Source of the DNA: Patiria miniata
Taxonomy: Eukaryota > Echinodermata > Asteroidea > Valvatida > Asterinidae
Length of the DNA stretch: 64,000 nucleotides
Reading direction: 5' to 3'
Assembly: GCF_015706575.1 (NCBI RefSeq)
Contig: NW_024037058.1
Location: 7,565,806-7,629,805 of the forward strand
The notes beneath the pieces were generated by a model. The model had not been told where the DNA came from. It made no database searches and was given only the letters and a program-made list of their open reading frames with translations. The position numbers and the translations under genes are program-made. Position 1 is the first letter of the stretch, and every line of letters begins with the position of its first letter. Positions 1-12,312 of this stretch are shown here, in pieces.

Positions 1-180
1 CCATGCCTTAACTTTCCCTGAGTACATGTCCGTCATAGGTCATAGGTCATGGTGTACCTCGTTGCAAATGAAACCAGCGTTACTTTGACCTTTGACACCT
101 GTTGCTACATGTAGGTGCGTATAGCGCCCTACATGTTGTCAACACAGCATTTTAAATTGGTCACAAACACTGGAAGTAGA

Positions 181-688
181 AGTAACATACAATATTTGCT
201 TCCTGTAACTTTCAGAAATGGATGGATTGGGGCGTTCGTATTTTATAGCAACAAATACACTGACGTGTTTAAAGTTTTGTGTTAATAGATGCTAGAAAAA
301 GAAAGAAAAACAATGCTGTTCTTGTAGACTGGTTCCCTGATCCTACTTGAGACGAAACAGAGCAATTTCTAGATGTCGGGGGGGAATTGTCAGGTCAGGG
401 AACCAGACTAGCTGGCTTGCAACCGATTGCACACAAAATGTAGACTAACAAAGTTTGGTAAATTTGGGGCAGTATTTTTGGGGGAAAAAAGGACTTTTTT
501 CCCAAAGATGGTTGGCCTACCACCGTTGGAAATTTATACCAAAATTCCACTTTTCTTGAAAATGACAGCATTTCATGGGCCACAATTTCACAGGAGGCTT
601 TTATTCCCTTAACAGTCAAGTAATGTATTTCATAATAATTTTGTGGGTAAATTTGTTGATGTTTGCAAACGTTGTATATTGCTTTTAA
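181..688 (+). mobile_element. TTAA MITE, copy 1 (degenerate)
   Basis: This is a diverged copy of the ~520 bp foldback MITE that is best preserved at 55454-55975. Its 3' terminal inverted repeat runs into TTAA at 685-688; the 5' end is worn. The internal inverted pair survives (CTGGTTCCCTGA near 350 and TCAGGGAACCAG near 398-409), as does a decayed central palindrome near 505-535. It codes for no protein. Family assignment beyond TTAA target choice (piggyBac- or Kolobok-like) is inference. Confidence 0.75.
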
Positions 689-1800
689 GCAGTGTGTAAA
701 GAAATGTTCCCAATTTTCTGTAAACCTAGTTTATTTGAGAGAAATTTCTCAGGAATTCCTTGGGATCAGAGTGAAAGAAAAATTGCTAGAATGTTGAAGG
801 AACTAGTGCTTTAAAAGTCCGTCCATTGCTTTGATAAGTTGTATAAAGTTATACCGCGTGTGTACAATCACGTCTAATTTATACTGACGCTTTTTTTTTT
901 TTTAAGAGGAAATAATGATAAAAGTAGAAAATATTGTTTTCTGAAAAGTTTGTGTAGATATTTTGTAAATAGCGATGACGTTTTTAGCATTAATGCATTG
1001 TGAAGTGTGCGTATTATATTTGTGTGTAAACAGTTTAACGTAGTTATTTCTGCTGGACAGAAGCACTTTCCAACCAGTTTTGTAGACAAATAATGTTCGA
1101 ATAATGCTCCTTTTGCGTCATCAGGAATATCTGATTTGAAAGTAAATTTTTGTCCACATGTTTGACACTGAATGGCACACCTCTAAAAAAAAATGTATGT
1201 GTTGTAATAGGGTTCTTGGGCATCTTCTCAGTATTTTGCCAACAATTTAAAAAAAAATTTGCCAAAATGCAAAAACAAACTGCAATTCTAATGAATTTTT
1301 GGCAAAAATTTCCAATTAAGGTGGTAGTTCCTTTCGATGCAAGAGGAACAATAATCAATATCTGAATACTCATCATGTTAAAGCTTTTGTAAAAGATCAT
1401 TGATTCATTCCGGAAAAAAAATTTGTTTAAATGGGACATTTGTTCAAAAAGAACCCGAGTGTTCTTATTTTGTATTGGATTACACTGGCAATGCATCTGA
1501 TAGTTACATGTGATTGTGTTGAATTACAGTTAAACGTGATAAGTTTTACATTCAAATTATTACTTTGATAGGTTTTTGAGATTTACCCCTTGGAGTAAAA
1601 AATGTTTAATATAAACAACATTTCAAATGTGCCCTTATTTTTCCTTTGTAAAAATGGCAGACATTTCACCATGGCTAATCGGTAGTTGTTTGTGTCGTCT
1701 TGTAGATTTTTAATAAATGTTCTGTTTTTGTTTATGAAGAAATACCTGAAATTGTATTATTCTTTGTCATTTGTTTCACGTCTGACCCACCCCTAGCAGA
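689..1800. other. AT-rich spacer, no gene seen
   Basis: The stretch is AT-rich with many homopolymer runs. The open frames in it are short and show no codon bias, splice context or recognisable domain. I see no repeat shared with the rest of the window. Confidence 0.6.
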
Positions 1801-1825
1801 GTTAACCTGAATTTGCATGTCATTC

Positions 1826-4770
1826 CACGCCCCAGCCAAGCCCCCGGATCCAGGCCCCGGCCCAGCCCCTCAAAACCAAGCCCTGGCCCAGGCCCCGGCC
1901 CAGACCCGGGATCAACGCCCCTGCCCAACCCCCGAAATCCAGGCCCCGGCCCAGCCCCCGAAATCCAGGCCCCTGCCCAGCCCCCGAAATCCAGGCCCCG
2001 GCCCAGCCCCGGGATCCAGGCCCCGGCCCAGCCCTGGGATCCAGCCCCCGAAATCCAGGCCCCTACCAAGCCCCCGAAATCCAGGCCCCTACCCAGCCCC
2101 CGAAATCCCGGCCCCAGCCCAGCCCCCGAAATCCAGGCCCCGGCCCAGCCCCCGAAATCCAGGCCCCTGCCCAGCCCCCGAAATCCAGGCCCCGGCCCAG
2201 CCCCGGGATCCAGGCCCCGGCCCAGGCCCCGGCCAAGCCCCCGAAATCCAGGCCCCTACCCAGCCCCCGAAATCCAGGCCCCGGCCCAGCCCCCGGCCCA
2301 GCCCCGGGATCCAGGCCCCAGCCCTTCCCCCCGAAATCCAGGCCCCGGCCCAGCCCCGGGATCCAGGCCCCGGCCCAGGCCCCGGCCCAGCCCCCGAAAT
2401 CCCGGCCCCAGCCCAGCCCCCGAAATCCCAGCCCCAGCCCAGCCCCCGAAATCCAGGCCCCTACCCAGCCCCCAAAATCCAGGCCCCGGCCCAGCCCCGG
2501 GATCCAGGCCCCGGCCCAGGCCCCGGCCCAGGCCCCGGCCCAGCCCCCGAAATCCCGGCCCCAGCCCAGCCCCCGAAATCCCGGCCCCAGCCCAGCCCCC
2601 GAAATCCAGGCCCCTACCCAGCCCCCAAAATCCAGGCCCGGGATCCCGGCCCCGGCCCAGGCCCCGGCCCAGCCCCCGAAATCCAGGCCCCGGCCCAGCC
2701 CCGGGATCCAGGCCCCAGCCCAGCCCCCCGAAATCCAGGCCCCGGCCCAGCCCCCGAAATCCCGGCCCCAGCCCACCCCCGAAATCCAGGCCCCTACCCA
2801 GCCCCCAAAATCCAGGCCCCGGGATCCCGGCCCGGCCCAGGCCCCGGCCCAGCCCCCGAAATCCAGGCCCCGGCCCAGCCCCGGGATCCAGGCCCCAGCC
2901 CAGCCCCCCGAAATCCAGGCCCCGGCCCAGCCCCCGAAATCCCGGCCCCAGCCCACCCCCTGAAATCCAGGCCCCTACCCAGCCCCCGAAATCCCGGCCC
3001 CAGCCCAGCCCCCGAAATCCAGGCCCCTACCCAGCCCCCAAAATCCAGGCCCCGGCCCAGCCCCGGGATCCCGGCCCCGGCCCAGGCCCCGGCCCAGCCC
3101 CCGAAATCCAGGCCCTGGCCCAGCCCCGGGATCCAGGCCCCAGCCCAGCCCCCCGAAATCCAGGCCCCGGCCCAGCCCCGGGATCCAGGCCCCGGCCCAG
3201 GCCCGGCCCAGCCCCCGAAATCCCGGCCCCAGCCCAGCCCCCGAAATCCAGGCCCCTACCCAGCCCCCGAAATCCAGGCCCCTGCCCAGCCCCCGAAATC
3301 CAGGCCCCTACCCAGCCCCCGAAATCCAGGCCCCGGCCCAGCCCCAGGATCCAGGCCCCGGCCCAGCCCCCGAAATCCCGGCCCCAGCCCAGCCCCCGAA
3401 ATCCCGGCCCCAGCCCAGCCCCCGAAATCCAGGCCCCTACCCAGCCCCCAAAATCCAGGCCCAGGCCCAGGCCCCGGCCCAGCCCCCGAAATCCCGGCCC
3501 CAGCCCAGCCCCCGAAATCCAGGCCCCTACCCAGCCCCCGAAATCCCGGCCCCAGCCCAGCCCCCGAAATCCAGGCCCCTACCCAGCCCCCAAAATCCAG
3601 GCCCCGGGATCCCGGCCCCGGCCCAGGCCCCGGCCCAGCCCCCGAAATCCAGGCCCCGGCCCAGCCCCGGGATCCAGGCCCCAGCCCAGCCCCCCGAAAT
3701 CCAGGCCCCGGCCCAGCCCCCGAAATCCCGGCCCCAGCCCAGCCCCCGAAATCCAGGCCCCTACCCAGCCCCCGAAATCCAGGCCCCTACCCAGCCCCCG
3801 AAATCCAGGCCCCGGCCCAGCCCCCGAAATCCAGGCCCCGGTCCAGCCCCGGGTTCCAGGCCCCGGCCCAGGCCCCGGCCCAGCCCCCGAAATCCAGGCC
3901 CCGGCCCAGCCCCAGGATCCAGGCCCCGGCCCAGGCCCAGGCCCCGGCCCAGCCCCCGAAATCCCGGCCCCAGCCCAGCCCCCGAAATCCAGGCCCCAAC
4001 CCAGCCCCCGAAATCCAGTCCCCGGCCCAGCCCCCGAAATCCCGGCCCCAGCCCAGCCCCTGAAATCCAGGCCCCTACCCAGCCCCCGAAATCCAGGCCC
4101 CGGCCCAGCCCCCGAAATCCAGGCCCCGGTCCAGCCCTGGGTTCCAGGCCCCGGCCCAGGCCCCGGCCCAGCCCCCGAAATCCAGGCCCCTACCCAGCCC
4201 CCGAAATCCAGGCCCCTACCCAGCCCCCGAAATCCCGGCCCCGGCCCAGCCCCCCGAAATCCAGGCCCCGGCCCAGCCCCGGGATCCAGGCCCCGGCCCA
4301 GGCCCCGGCCCCGAAATCCAGGCCCCTACCCAGCCCCCGAAATCCCGGCCCCAGCCCAGCCCCTGAAATCCAGGCCCCAGCCCAGCCCCCGAAATCCCGG
4401 CCCCGGCCCAGCCCCCGAAATCCAGGCCCCTGCCCAGCCCCAAAATCCAGGCCCCGGCCCAGCCCCCCGAAATCCAGGCCCCTGCCCAGCCCCCGAAATC
4501 CCGGCCCCAGCCCAGCCCCCGAAATCCAGGCCCCGGCCCCGGCCCGGCCCCCAAAATCCAGGCCCCGGCCTAGCCCCGGGATCCAGGCCCCGGCCCAGCC
4601 CCCGAAATCCAGGCCCCGGCCCAGCCCCGGGATCCAGGCCCCGGCCCAGGCCCCGGCCCAGCCCCCGAAATCCAGGCCCCGGCCCAGCCCCCGAAATTCA
4701 GGCCCCGGCCCAGCCCCGGGATCCAGGCCCCGGCCCAGCCCCCGAAATCCAGGCCCCGGCCCAGCCCCTG
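1826..4770. repeat. GC-rich 26 bp minisatellite array
   Basis: About 2.9 kb of tandem units of 26 bp with the core GAAATCCAGGCCCCGGCCCA, or GGGATCCAGG in place of GAAATCCAGG. Extra GGCCCCGGCCCA insertions are frequent. A higher-order repeat of about 182 bp (7 x 26) is visible, for example from 2641 to 2820 and again from 2821 to 3000, with a related block near 3608-3790. No unit contains a stop codon in any frame on either strand, so very long open frames exist by composition alone. The C-rich strand has runs of 4-5 C, so the minus strand could form G-quadruplexes. GC content contrasts sharply with the AT-rich flanks. Confidence 0.95.
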
Positions 4771-5107
4771 AAATCCAGGCCCCCGGGATCCAGGCCCCCG
4801 GGATCCAGGCCCCGGGATCCAGGCCCCCGGGATCCAGGCCCCCGGGATCCAGGCCCCCGGGATCCAGGCCCCCGGGATCCAGGCCCCCGGGATCCAGGCC
4901 CCCGGGATCCAGGCCCCGGGATCCAGGCCCCCGGGATCCAGGCCCCCGGGATCCAGGCCCCCGGGATCCAGGCCCCCGGGATCCAGGCCCCCGGGATCCA
5001 GGCCCCCGGGATCCAGGCCCCCGGGATCCAGGCCCCCGGGATCCAGGCCCCCGGGATCCAGGCCCCCGGGATCCAGGCCCCCGGGATCCAGACCCCCGGG
5101 GATCCAG
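4771..5107. repeat. Homogeneous 15 bp minisatellite sub-array
   Basis: More than 20 nearly identical 15 bp units (GGATCCAGGCCCCCG) abut the 26 bp array. The unit looks like the GGGATCC variant of the 26-mer with 11 bp removed. A few units have 14 bp, which shifts the conceptual translation from DPGPR to GIQAP. Homogeneity suggests a younger expansion than the 26-mer array. Confidence 0.93.
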
Positions 5108-5776
5108 TAAAGTGTGTCATTATATTCAATCACAATGGGAAGGATTCAAATTGGAAAAATTCAAATTTTCTTTTAAAAAAAGGTGTTTTTCTTAATTAGC
5201 GGTTTACCTAATACAAAAATCAGGCAAACATGAGGCTATTTGCAAAATGGTCATCAATGAAACATCAAAAATGGCAATGCTATTAAAATTTTGCAGAATA
5301 AGATTTTTTTTCTAAAAACATTTGAGCCAAATCAGATTTTTGTATCACATTCAAAATAGTAAGAGATTTACCTCGAAATTAATTAGGGTAGATACTTGTT
5401 TTCTCAAAAATAACACAATCAAAGGGGTTAACGTGTTTTTGGTTTATTAAAAATTAGCAAAATTTCTTTTTTTTGTGTCCGAACATTCAAATGACTATGG
5501 TATAGATTAATACCTAACATTTTTGTTGAACTTGGACTATTTTCAATTGAAGTGCCCGAGTGCTCAAATCGGTGGTACTAATACTAGGTCAAACCAAGTG
5601 TACTAGTTCATGCCCACTGTCCAGCAGGGAAAAACTATTTGAAGCTCAAGTAATGGCCTCAAATAGATTATTTTTGGATTAATTTTTTTTTCTCTAAATT
5701 CTACGTTTGAGACGTCAACCTTGGCGATAATAGGAAATAATTTTCTTAAAAATCCTTGAAAATCTTAAAAATCTGG
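5108..5776. other. AT-rich spacer, no gene seen
   Basis: Unique-looking AT-rich sequence with oligo-T/A tracts between the minisatellite and the next MITE. I see no coding potential or RNA gene. Confidence 0.6.
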
Positions 5777-5982
5777 TTATAACCAATTCGCGCCAGATGA
5801 CGTGTATACCCACAAAGGTTTTGCAGTATTCTGAATGAATGAAGCATAAACAAGCAGTGAGAGAGGCCGGAAATACGAGTGTGTTGCCTGACGGCTTTAT
5901 CCACCTGGCATGAGGTCCAGTGAAAAGCAATCCCGCACCTCGTTTCATTCTCGTCAAAATAATCCCGGCGTGAACTGGTTAA
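5777..5982. mobile_element. Short MITE with CCAGTTCGCGCC-type ends
   Basis: The left end (TAACCAATTCGCGCCAGATG) and the right end (CCGGCGTGAACTGGTTAATG) are imperfect inverted repeats about 20 bp long, with TTAA at the right border (5979-5982). The same end motif recurs alone at 27313-27336 in a PIPOX intron. No coding capacity. Likely piggyBac-like from the TTAA, but this is inference. Confidence 0.6.
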
Positions 5983-6947
5983 TGGCAACGGGTTTACCGT
6001 ACTTTCTTTAAACTTTTGAACACATCATTGTTTTTTCTCTCAAAAAAAACTTCAATTTAGACGCAATTCATAAATTTTTCATTTATCCTGACGTTCTTTA
6101 TTCAAATTTGGCAAATGAAGTATTTTTTAACAAAACTTCCAAATTGTGAGTGGTTAAATACTTCCATAAAACTTTGCACAAAAAAAAAATGAATTCAGGC
6201 ATTTAATTTCAAAGGGTTAACCTAAGGGCAATTCCGTGAATCCAACATACGTCCGACCACATGATGTACATACTTGTCATTATTAAAGGTGGTGGTACTT
6301 TAGTTTGGTCTGTTATTGCTTTCTATTGTCATATTATAAGATGTATCACATTCGCTTTCCAAAAGCAGTTCATGAGAGTGTCTGCAATGTACGTCTGATT
6401 TTACGGATTTGCCCCTTACATGTGGGTTATTGACTAAATGAGGAGGAGGAATCGTTTTTCTTATAAACTCAAAATGGCAAAGGCTAAACATAACTGTTTT
6501 TTATAAAACTGTGCCCAATTATGATTTTCCCCGAAATGTTAAATACTTAAGGACTTCCTATGATTTTTTATAAAACTTGGGCCACGCTTTGAAGGAAATA
6601 TAATCACATACATGTATATTTATAGCTATTGAAGTTTAAATTGTCTAAAATAAATTTCAAATAAATAATTTGATCAAGTGACTAAAGTTACACCAATTTA
6701 ATGAGAACCCTTAGGGCAGTCGACCAACTATTTCAATATTTGATAATGGTTGATTTAAGTTGCATGGTTTTCTTTGTCAAATGCCACACATTTGTTGAAA
6801 TCTAATTTAGAGTATTATTTGAGGTCTCAAAATGAGAAATATACGTTCAATTTCCTCTTTACATACCAGTCAAATATCATCCGTTCCTCTAGGCTACCTG
6901 TTCTTTATTATTTCGATACACTTTTGTCGGTTTCAGAAATCCCAATA
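5983..6947. other. AT-rich spacer, no gene seen
   Basis: Low-complexity AT-rich DNA. I find no exon with supported splice sites, no tRNA and no repeat shared elsewhere in the window. Confidence 0.55.
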
Positions 6948-7473
6948 TTAAAGGGAAGATACAACATTTGCAAACATCAAAAAACGAAATGATTAAAATA
7001 TACGAAATAAGTTATTGGATTGTTAGGGAATGACGGTCTAAAGCATGCTGTAAAATCGTGGCTCCTGGTGTGCTAACAGTTTCAAGAAAAATGGTATTTT
7101 TCCCAACGCTGGTCGGCCGACCAGCATTGGAGAAAACTGGATTTTTTTTTCAAAAACTGCTCTTAATTTTTCATATTTAGTTATTCTGCATTTTCTTTGC
7201 AATTGATTACACACCTGTGAAGGGGTACAAGCCTGCCAGACTGACTCCCCGACCTTAAAATTCCTGAAAGTCTATAAATTGCTCGTTTCATCTTGAGTGG
7301 GGTCAGGGAACCAGACTACAAGGACATGGTTGGTTTTCCTGGTTTTTCCAGCATCTACAAGCCCAAAACGTGAAACAAGTGATTTTAACAATATTTGCTA
7401 TAACATACTAATCCTCTAAATCCATTTATTTCTGAAAATTGCAGCAAAAGCAAATGTTGTACATTCCCTTTAA
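6948..7473 (-). mobile_element. TTAA MITE, copy 2
   Basis: Full-length copy in reverse orientation, flanked by TTAA at 6948-6951 and 7470-7473. The ends AAGGGAAGATACAACATTTG and CAAATGTTGTACATTCCCTT are inverted repeats. It has the internal inverted pair (the CAGGGAACCAGACTA side lies near 7300) and a central palindrome CAACGCTGGTCGGCCGACCA that continues symmetrically to about 7125. Non-coding. Confidence 0.88.
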
Positions 7474-7559
7474 GTTACTTGAAAAGGCACTTCTTAAGAA
7501 CTTCAGATAAATCCCAATATTAAATCTGTTTGGCATTAATTCACACTGCATCCTGGGGA

Positions 7560-9470
7560 TGGGTAACAAACAAGCATTGCCATTTATGCACAAACCTATG
7601 AAGTTTTATAAAAACCAAATATGATTCCTAAATTAATTTCACTTTTTTAAACTTACAAAAATAAAGATATAATCTTGACATCTTTGTCATCTGTATCCTG
7701 AGATTCCCTGCGAATATTGCAAAGGTTAAGTTTTCTTTGCATTTAAGTATTGAGTTTTAAGTTTATGTAGCAATTTGGGGGTGATTTTCAACATTTCTCC
7801 ACAAAGACTTTCACATTCTTCTAAATTTACTGTTCTTATTGTCATAGTTCCAAGTTTGTCCAGAGTCAACTTGAATCATTTTAAGACTTCTATCCTTATT
7901 TAAAGACCACGCAGTTATTTGTGAAAATAAGTTCATTGTTCATTGAAATTTTGTTTAGCTTTAGGCCCTATGCTCTACAGTTTTGTTTACATTATTTATC
8001 TTAATGTGCCATTTAATGGTTAGGTTCAGCTCATCTTTTTACCATATTAATCATTTTCATCCAATTTATTCAATTTCAATTCTGTCCATACTAAGCATGA
8101 AGATTTTAAAATAAAATTTCCTTTCAGTAGAATGTATGGTTAGAAAATCCAAATTCCTGGTGCTTTTTTAGAATATTTACATTATTTTTTATAATCTACG
8201 TTCCGAAAGTATTTCTTAAAATTTTTAATTTCTTCTCCTTTTTGTGCCAATAGTAAAGTTGACTAATTTGTTTGATTATCTGAGTTGACTTTTGCTATTC
8301 CATAAATATTATACCGCAAAAAATACTTTTGTGGCAATCCAGCTTTGAAAAACAGGCAACAAATTGCACAAGTTCCCAAAAAGCATGTAATTTTCCAAGT
8401 CCTTGCAGAATTTTGATGGGTCTTTGCTGGTTAGTGGTTAAGATAGTTAATGATAGCCATGCAGGGGAATGACCTCAAAAAATACTGCAAGGGTCTACAC
8501 TATTGTGCAGTTGATACAAAATGACTTTGGCATACATGGATGCTACTGGTACATTGCATTTGTATTCAAAACTGGATTGACCCTCTCAAGATAGTTGCTT
8601 AATATTTAAAGTTTAATTTTACTTTAATTAGGTTTGACCTCAGGTTCGGTTACATTCACTGTACTGCCTGTTGTCTAGTTTACTTTAAATCAGGTGGAAG
8701 AAATTAGTTTTAGACATCCATTTCTTGAGGTCTAAGTATAAAATTGTTTTTTTTTCCTGAGAGTTTTATTGTAATTTTAGTAGAATTGACCTTAGGTTAA
8801 TGTTTGGTTTACTGATGATATCCATTTTAAATCAATTTGAAGACTTAGTTCTAGGAAACTATATCATTGAGGGTTAAACATCATGATGAATATTTAAAAG
8901 GTTTTTTGTTTAAATATAAGCATTGACCTTAGGTTTGGGTTAGGTTTACTGTGCTACCTATGTTTTCTAATATTAATAACTTAATTTGAAGACTAAACGT
9001 ATTTACAGCCTTGAAGTTTAAGTATCAATAATTAACATCATTAATAATTGTTGAAGTTTATTTTACTTTTATTAGCATGAAATGGGATAGGTTTACTGTG
9101 CTCCTTCAGTTTTCTTGATTATTATAAATCAATTTGAAGCCTTGGTTTAACACATCTATGTTCTTGAAGACTAACATCATCAAGATTTAGTCTGTTAATG
9201 TATTTTAAATCAAGTCACTCATATTTAAGATTTCAGTTTAACTGTTGGAATTATTTCAATGCAGTTATTAAAATAGCAAGTTGGCCCTAGATTTTACTGG
9301 TACTTTAGTCTAGAACATAATATTGTTTGACGGGCACAAGTGTGATCATGGCAAACCAAGAGTGGCAAGGATGTCTTTGGACAGTTCTGGCACGATTCCA
9401 TTAATTAAAGTTCGGCTTTAATTGGTTCATGCTTGTGTACATATCGCTAGGTTTGCCATCCATATCCAAG
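7560..9470. repeat. Diverged duplicated block D1 (partner near 15.98-18.1 kb)
   Basis: Many stretches match 15.98-17.70 kb in the same order. These include AGACTTTCACATTCTTCTAA, GATGGGTCTTTGCTGGTTAG with GCAGGGGAATGACCTCAAAA, and the end block around TGTTTGACGGGCACA at 9326. A further match (ACAAACAAGCATTGC, ATGCACAA) links 7560-7600 with 18040-18085. Inside, from about 8570 to 9220, a ~165 bp motif with GACCTTAGGTTTGGGTTAGG recurs about four or five times. No convincing reading frame is present. Confidence 0.7.
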
Positions 9471-9497
9471 ATGCATTGTAAATATCGAAACAGGTTA

Positions 9498-9687
9498 CAG
9501 TCGACTCTCGTTAGTACAAACTCTCAAGTTAGTACAAAATTCTGGTTATAACAAACATAAAGTCTTAGTCCCGACTGTGCATTTATATGCACAATGAAAG
9601 GGACTGATGTTCCTCTTAATACAAAATTCTGATATAACAAACAATTTGGCTGGGTCCGAACGAGTTTGTTATAACGAGACTCGACTG
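9498..9687. mobile_element. pogo/Tigger-like MITE, copy 1
   Basis: 190 bp element with TA target duplication (9496-9497 and 9688-9689). Its inverted ends are CAGTCGACTCTCGTTAGTAC and a right end ending CGAGACTCGACTG. This end motif, with CTCGTTATAAC-like sequence, is characteristic of pogo/Tigger elements of the Tc1/mariner superfamily. Too short to encode a transposase. Confidence 0.85.
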
Positions 9688-9799
9688 TATTTTTCTTGGC
9701 ATAGATCATAGCATATAACATTGCATAGATCATAACATGTAACATACATCATATGAGGGTTTCCCTTATTGTTTATAGTTCTCACAGTTTTGGGGTTTT

Positions 9800-10705
9800 G
9801 GGTTTTTGTGGTTTTTTGCCTCTGAAGTGGTTGGTTTGCAAAAAATAATTATCAGAAGAAAATCTGATCCACCAATAAACTGAAATCTGGCTACCAGAAT
9901 AAGCAGCTTTTACTGCAGTGGTTTTAAGCTCAAGCAAATGGTTGAAGGAGCCTGATGAAGCGCATGCGCCACACTTGAGCGCAACTCGTGCAAACTTTGC
10001 GCCATTGCAGAAAATGCCTGCTGCCGGATTTGTCTTTAGATGGCTACGTTAAATTATGCAGACTGTTAAGTTATGCCGAGTTTATGCCACAAGTTATTGT
10101 GAGAAATGAGAACCACAAAAGAGGGATGCCCTAATAGCAAAAGTAACAAAATTTTAACCAAAATAAGTCATGACTTAAAAAGAATTCTAATATCAAACAT
10201 TTGAAAACTCAGCTGTCTCAATATTTTCCACCACCACCACTCATGAAAGTTCCGATAATGAAAATCTATCTTCAAATGCATTGCGAATATCGAAATGCGT
10301 TATTTTTCTACAAGTCGCAAAATCAAACATTAAAATAATATAAGGGCATCTCTTTTTATTTCCATGGTTTTCATTGTTCTTTTTTTGCCTCTGAAGTCGG
10401 TTTGCAGAAATTAAAAACCTGAAGAAAAATTCCAATTCCAACCATCAGTCCTATAGATAGCTCAATAAAATGATGCAAAGTGTGTATTGTCTCATTTTTT
10501 AAGCAAAGAGTTTATTGTGAGTTAACATCATGGAAATGAGAACCACTGAATAAAAAGAGGGATGCCGTAACAGCACACTATCAACATTTTAACCAAAACA
10601 AGCCAAAACTTAACAAAATTCCAATTTCAAACATTTCAAAACTCAACTGTCTCAATTATTCCCACCACCCTGCATGAAAGTTCTGGCAATGAAAAGTTCC
10701 ATCAG
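9800..10705. repeat. Tandem diverged duplication (two units of about 430 bp)
   Basis: The unit around 9815-10270 is repeated at about 10380-10705. Shared landmarks are TTTTTTGCCTCTGAAG, then AAATGAGAACCAC, GAGGGATGCC and the run TTTTAACCAAAA to CATGAAAGTTC. The copies differ at many sites, so the duplication is old. No coding function seen. Confidence 0.7.
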
Positions 10706-11550
10706 TCTTCAAGCGAAAAAGTTCAAAGCACGCACAATGGTTTCTCCATAGAAGAGGGTCTCGCGAGTGTACAGAGTTCACAAACGCACGTGATCTTTGT
10801 AGATAAATGTCTAAACAGTTTGGGCATTGCATCCCTTTCTTCTTGCACGACAAACGATCGAAGACATCCACTACATCAGCAACAGTTCAGAAGTATGGAA
10901 AACTTGGAACAGTTCTTATTTAACCGTAGAGTCGAATCGCGAGAAATTACGCGGGTTTTAAGTTCGGTTCATTTCGCGATCCAGTTGAAAGATGTGTAAC
11001 AATCCAATTTGTGGCTCCAAATCCTAATAAGCTAAAGCTGAAGTGGTCAAGGTGGAAGGGGGGGGGGCGTCTGGCCAAATTAGTGCCTTCCACGTGCGAT
11101 GATCAGTTCCATAGTGTGTACATGATGCCGTCCAGATTTATCCAAATGCTCAACAACTTCAGGTACGTCTCCCCGTTGGTTGGTGGCCAAGATGGAAATT
11201 CATGGCCAGGGCTGAGCTGCTGAGGCCCCCATCAGTCTGCCTTCTGGATCCACTCAAGAGGAGCATCGTCTCTGCTGAAGTCTGGCTGATGCTGATGCTG
11301 ATCGTTATTGCTGTGTAGTCCACCTGCAGGAGAAGATACAAGATAGAAACATAATTAGTACTTCATCAAAACAATGTTACAGGTAAGGATCATATAGTAG
11401 ATCTAGTAGATCTAGTAGCCATAAGAATTCCAGGGTTTAAGGACTTTTGCACAAGGCATGATCCGAAGTACATGAAAGCAGTTTTAAGCTTCCTTGGGGG
11501 GGGGGGGCAGAAGGGCATTTTTAGCCTGGAGGTTCTTTTCAAAAATAGTT
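10706..11550. other. Unassigned, slightly GC-richer stretch
   Basis: A plus-strand frame of about 70 residues starts at 11011 and reads FHSVYMMPSRFIQMLNNF before a GTACGT donor-like site at 11162. This faintly resembles the start of PIF/Harbinger-type transposase-derived proteins, but there is no catalytic domain here. I do not call a gene. A G run lies at 11498-11508. Confidence 0.3.
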
Positions 11551-11552
11551 TA

Positions 11553-11739
11553 CAGTCGAATCTCGTTAGTACAAACTCTGTTAATACAAAATTCTGGTTA
11601 TAACAAACAAATAGCCTCAGTCCCGACTGTGCTTTTATGTGCACAATGAATGGGACTGATGTTCCTCTTAATACAAAATTCTGATATAACAAACACTTTG
11701 GGTAAGTCAGAACGAGTTTGTATTAAGGAGACTCAACTG
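11553..11739. mobile_element. pogo/Tigger-like MITE, copy 2
   Basis: Second copy of the element at 9498-9687, with TA on both sides (11551-11552, 11740-11741). Ends are CAGTCGAATCTCGTTAGTAC and a right end ending GAGACTCAACTG. The interior (TCCCGACTGTGC, GGGACTGATGTTCCTCTTAA) is nearly the same in both copies. Non-coding. Confidence 0.85.
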
Positions 11740-12145
11740 TATATGAAATTCGTCATGTTTTGGTAATAGCAAATTTTTTTCATTTGAGAATATTTTACGA
11801 CCATAAAACTTGATTCATGTCCAGTTCAGATTTCTATCCATCAGAAAATAAAGGATGAATGTTGTTGGTCTCAAGAAGACAGTGGGTATTTCCCTTCCCA
11901 TCAGCCAGTGCTTGGTGACCTAGCATGCAAGCAAAAGTTACTAACCTCCCTCAAATGTGCATTTCTGTGCAAAAGTTGCAAGCAAACTATTTTTTCATTT
12001 TAAATTATCTGCAGCTCACATAAATTGGCACTCACGTGCAGTATTTGTTAACAGAAATGATGGCTGCATGACCACCACTCGTTGGCAAAAAGTGCTACAT
12101 GGTGAAGCAAATAAAAAGTCTGTCACTCAATTCAATTATACTGAC

Positions 12146-12312
12146 CTCTTTGAGCCAAGGTGGGTAATATAAGTGGATCACAATCCTTGCTGATCTGTGC
12201 CTGGTAGATCTGACTGATGAGGCTAACATCGTCGCAGGAAGGCTGTTGTAGAGTCATCATGTTTGCTCCCGCTCCAGTGATGTGGCGTTGAATGGTGTCA
12301 GTAGTCTACATC
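12146..12312 (-). other. Exon-like segment, copy of 12787-12963
   Basis: On the minus strand this segment is bounded by TTTCCAG (acceptor-like) and GAG/GTCAGT (donor-like). It is about 85% alike to 12787-12963, including CACATCACTGGAGCGGGAGC and the matching end GTCAGTATAA. The reading frame used by the neighbouring copy is closed at once here. A different frame stays open for about 50 codons (…LISQIYQAQISKD…). It may be an exon of a non-coding RNA or a decayed duplicate exon. Confidence 0.35.

Noticed and set aside
4771-5107. CRISPR-like array from evenly spaced repeats
   Set aside because: There are no unique spacers; it is a head-to-tail 15 bp minisatellite in a eukaryotic genome.
1813-5199. 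1128-codon plus-strand frame and several long minus-strand frames rich in Pro/Gly
   Set aside because: They arise because the minisatellite unit lacks stops in all frames; no gene structure surrounds them.
11011-11223. Harbinger-type transposase fragment
   Set aside because: Only about 20 residues look faintly similar, and no catalytic motifs follow on either strand.
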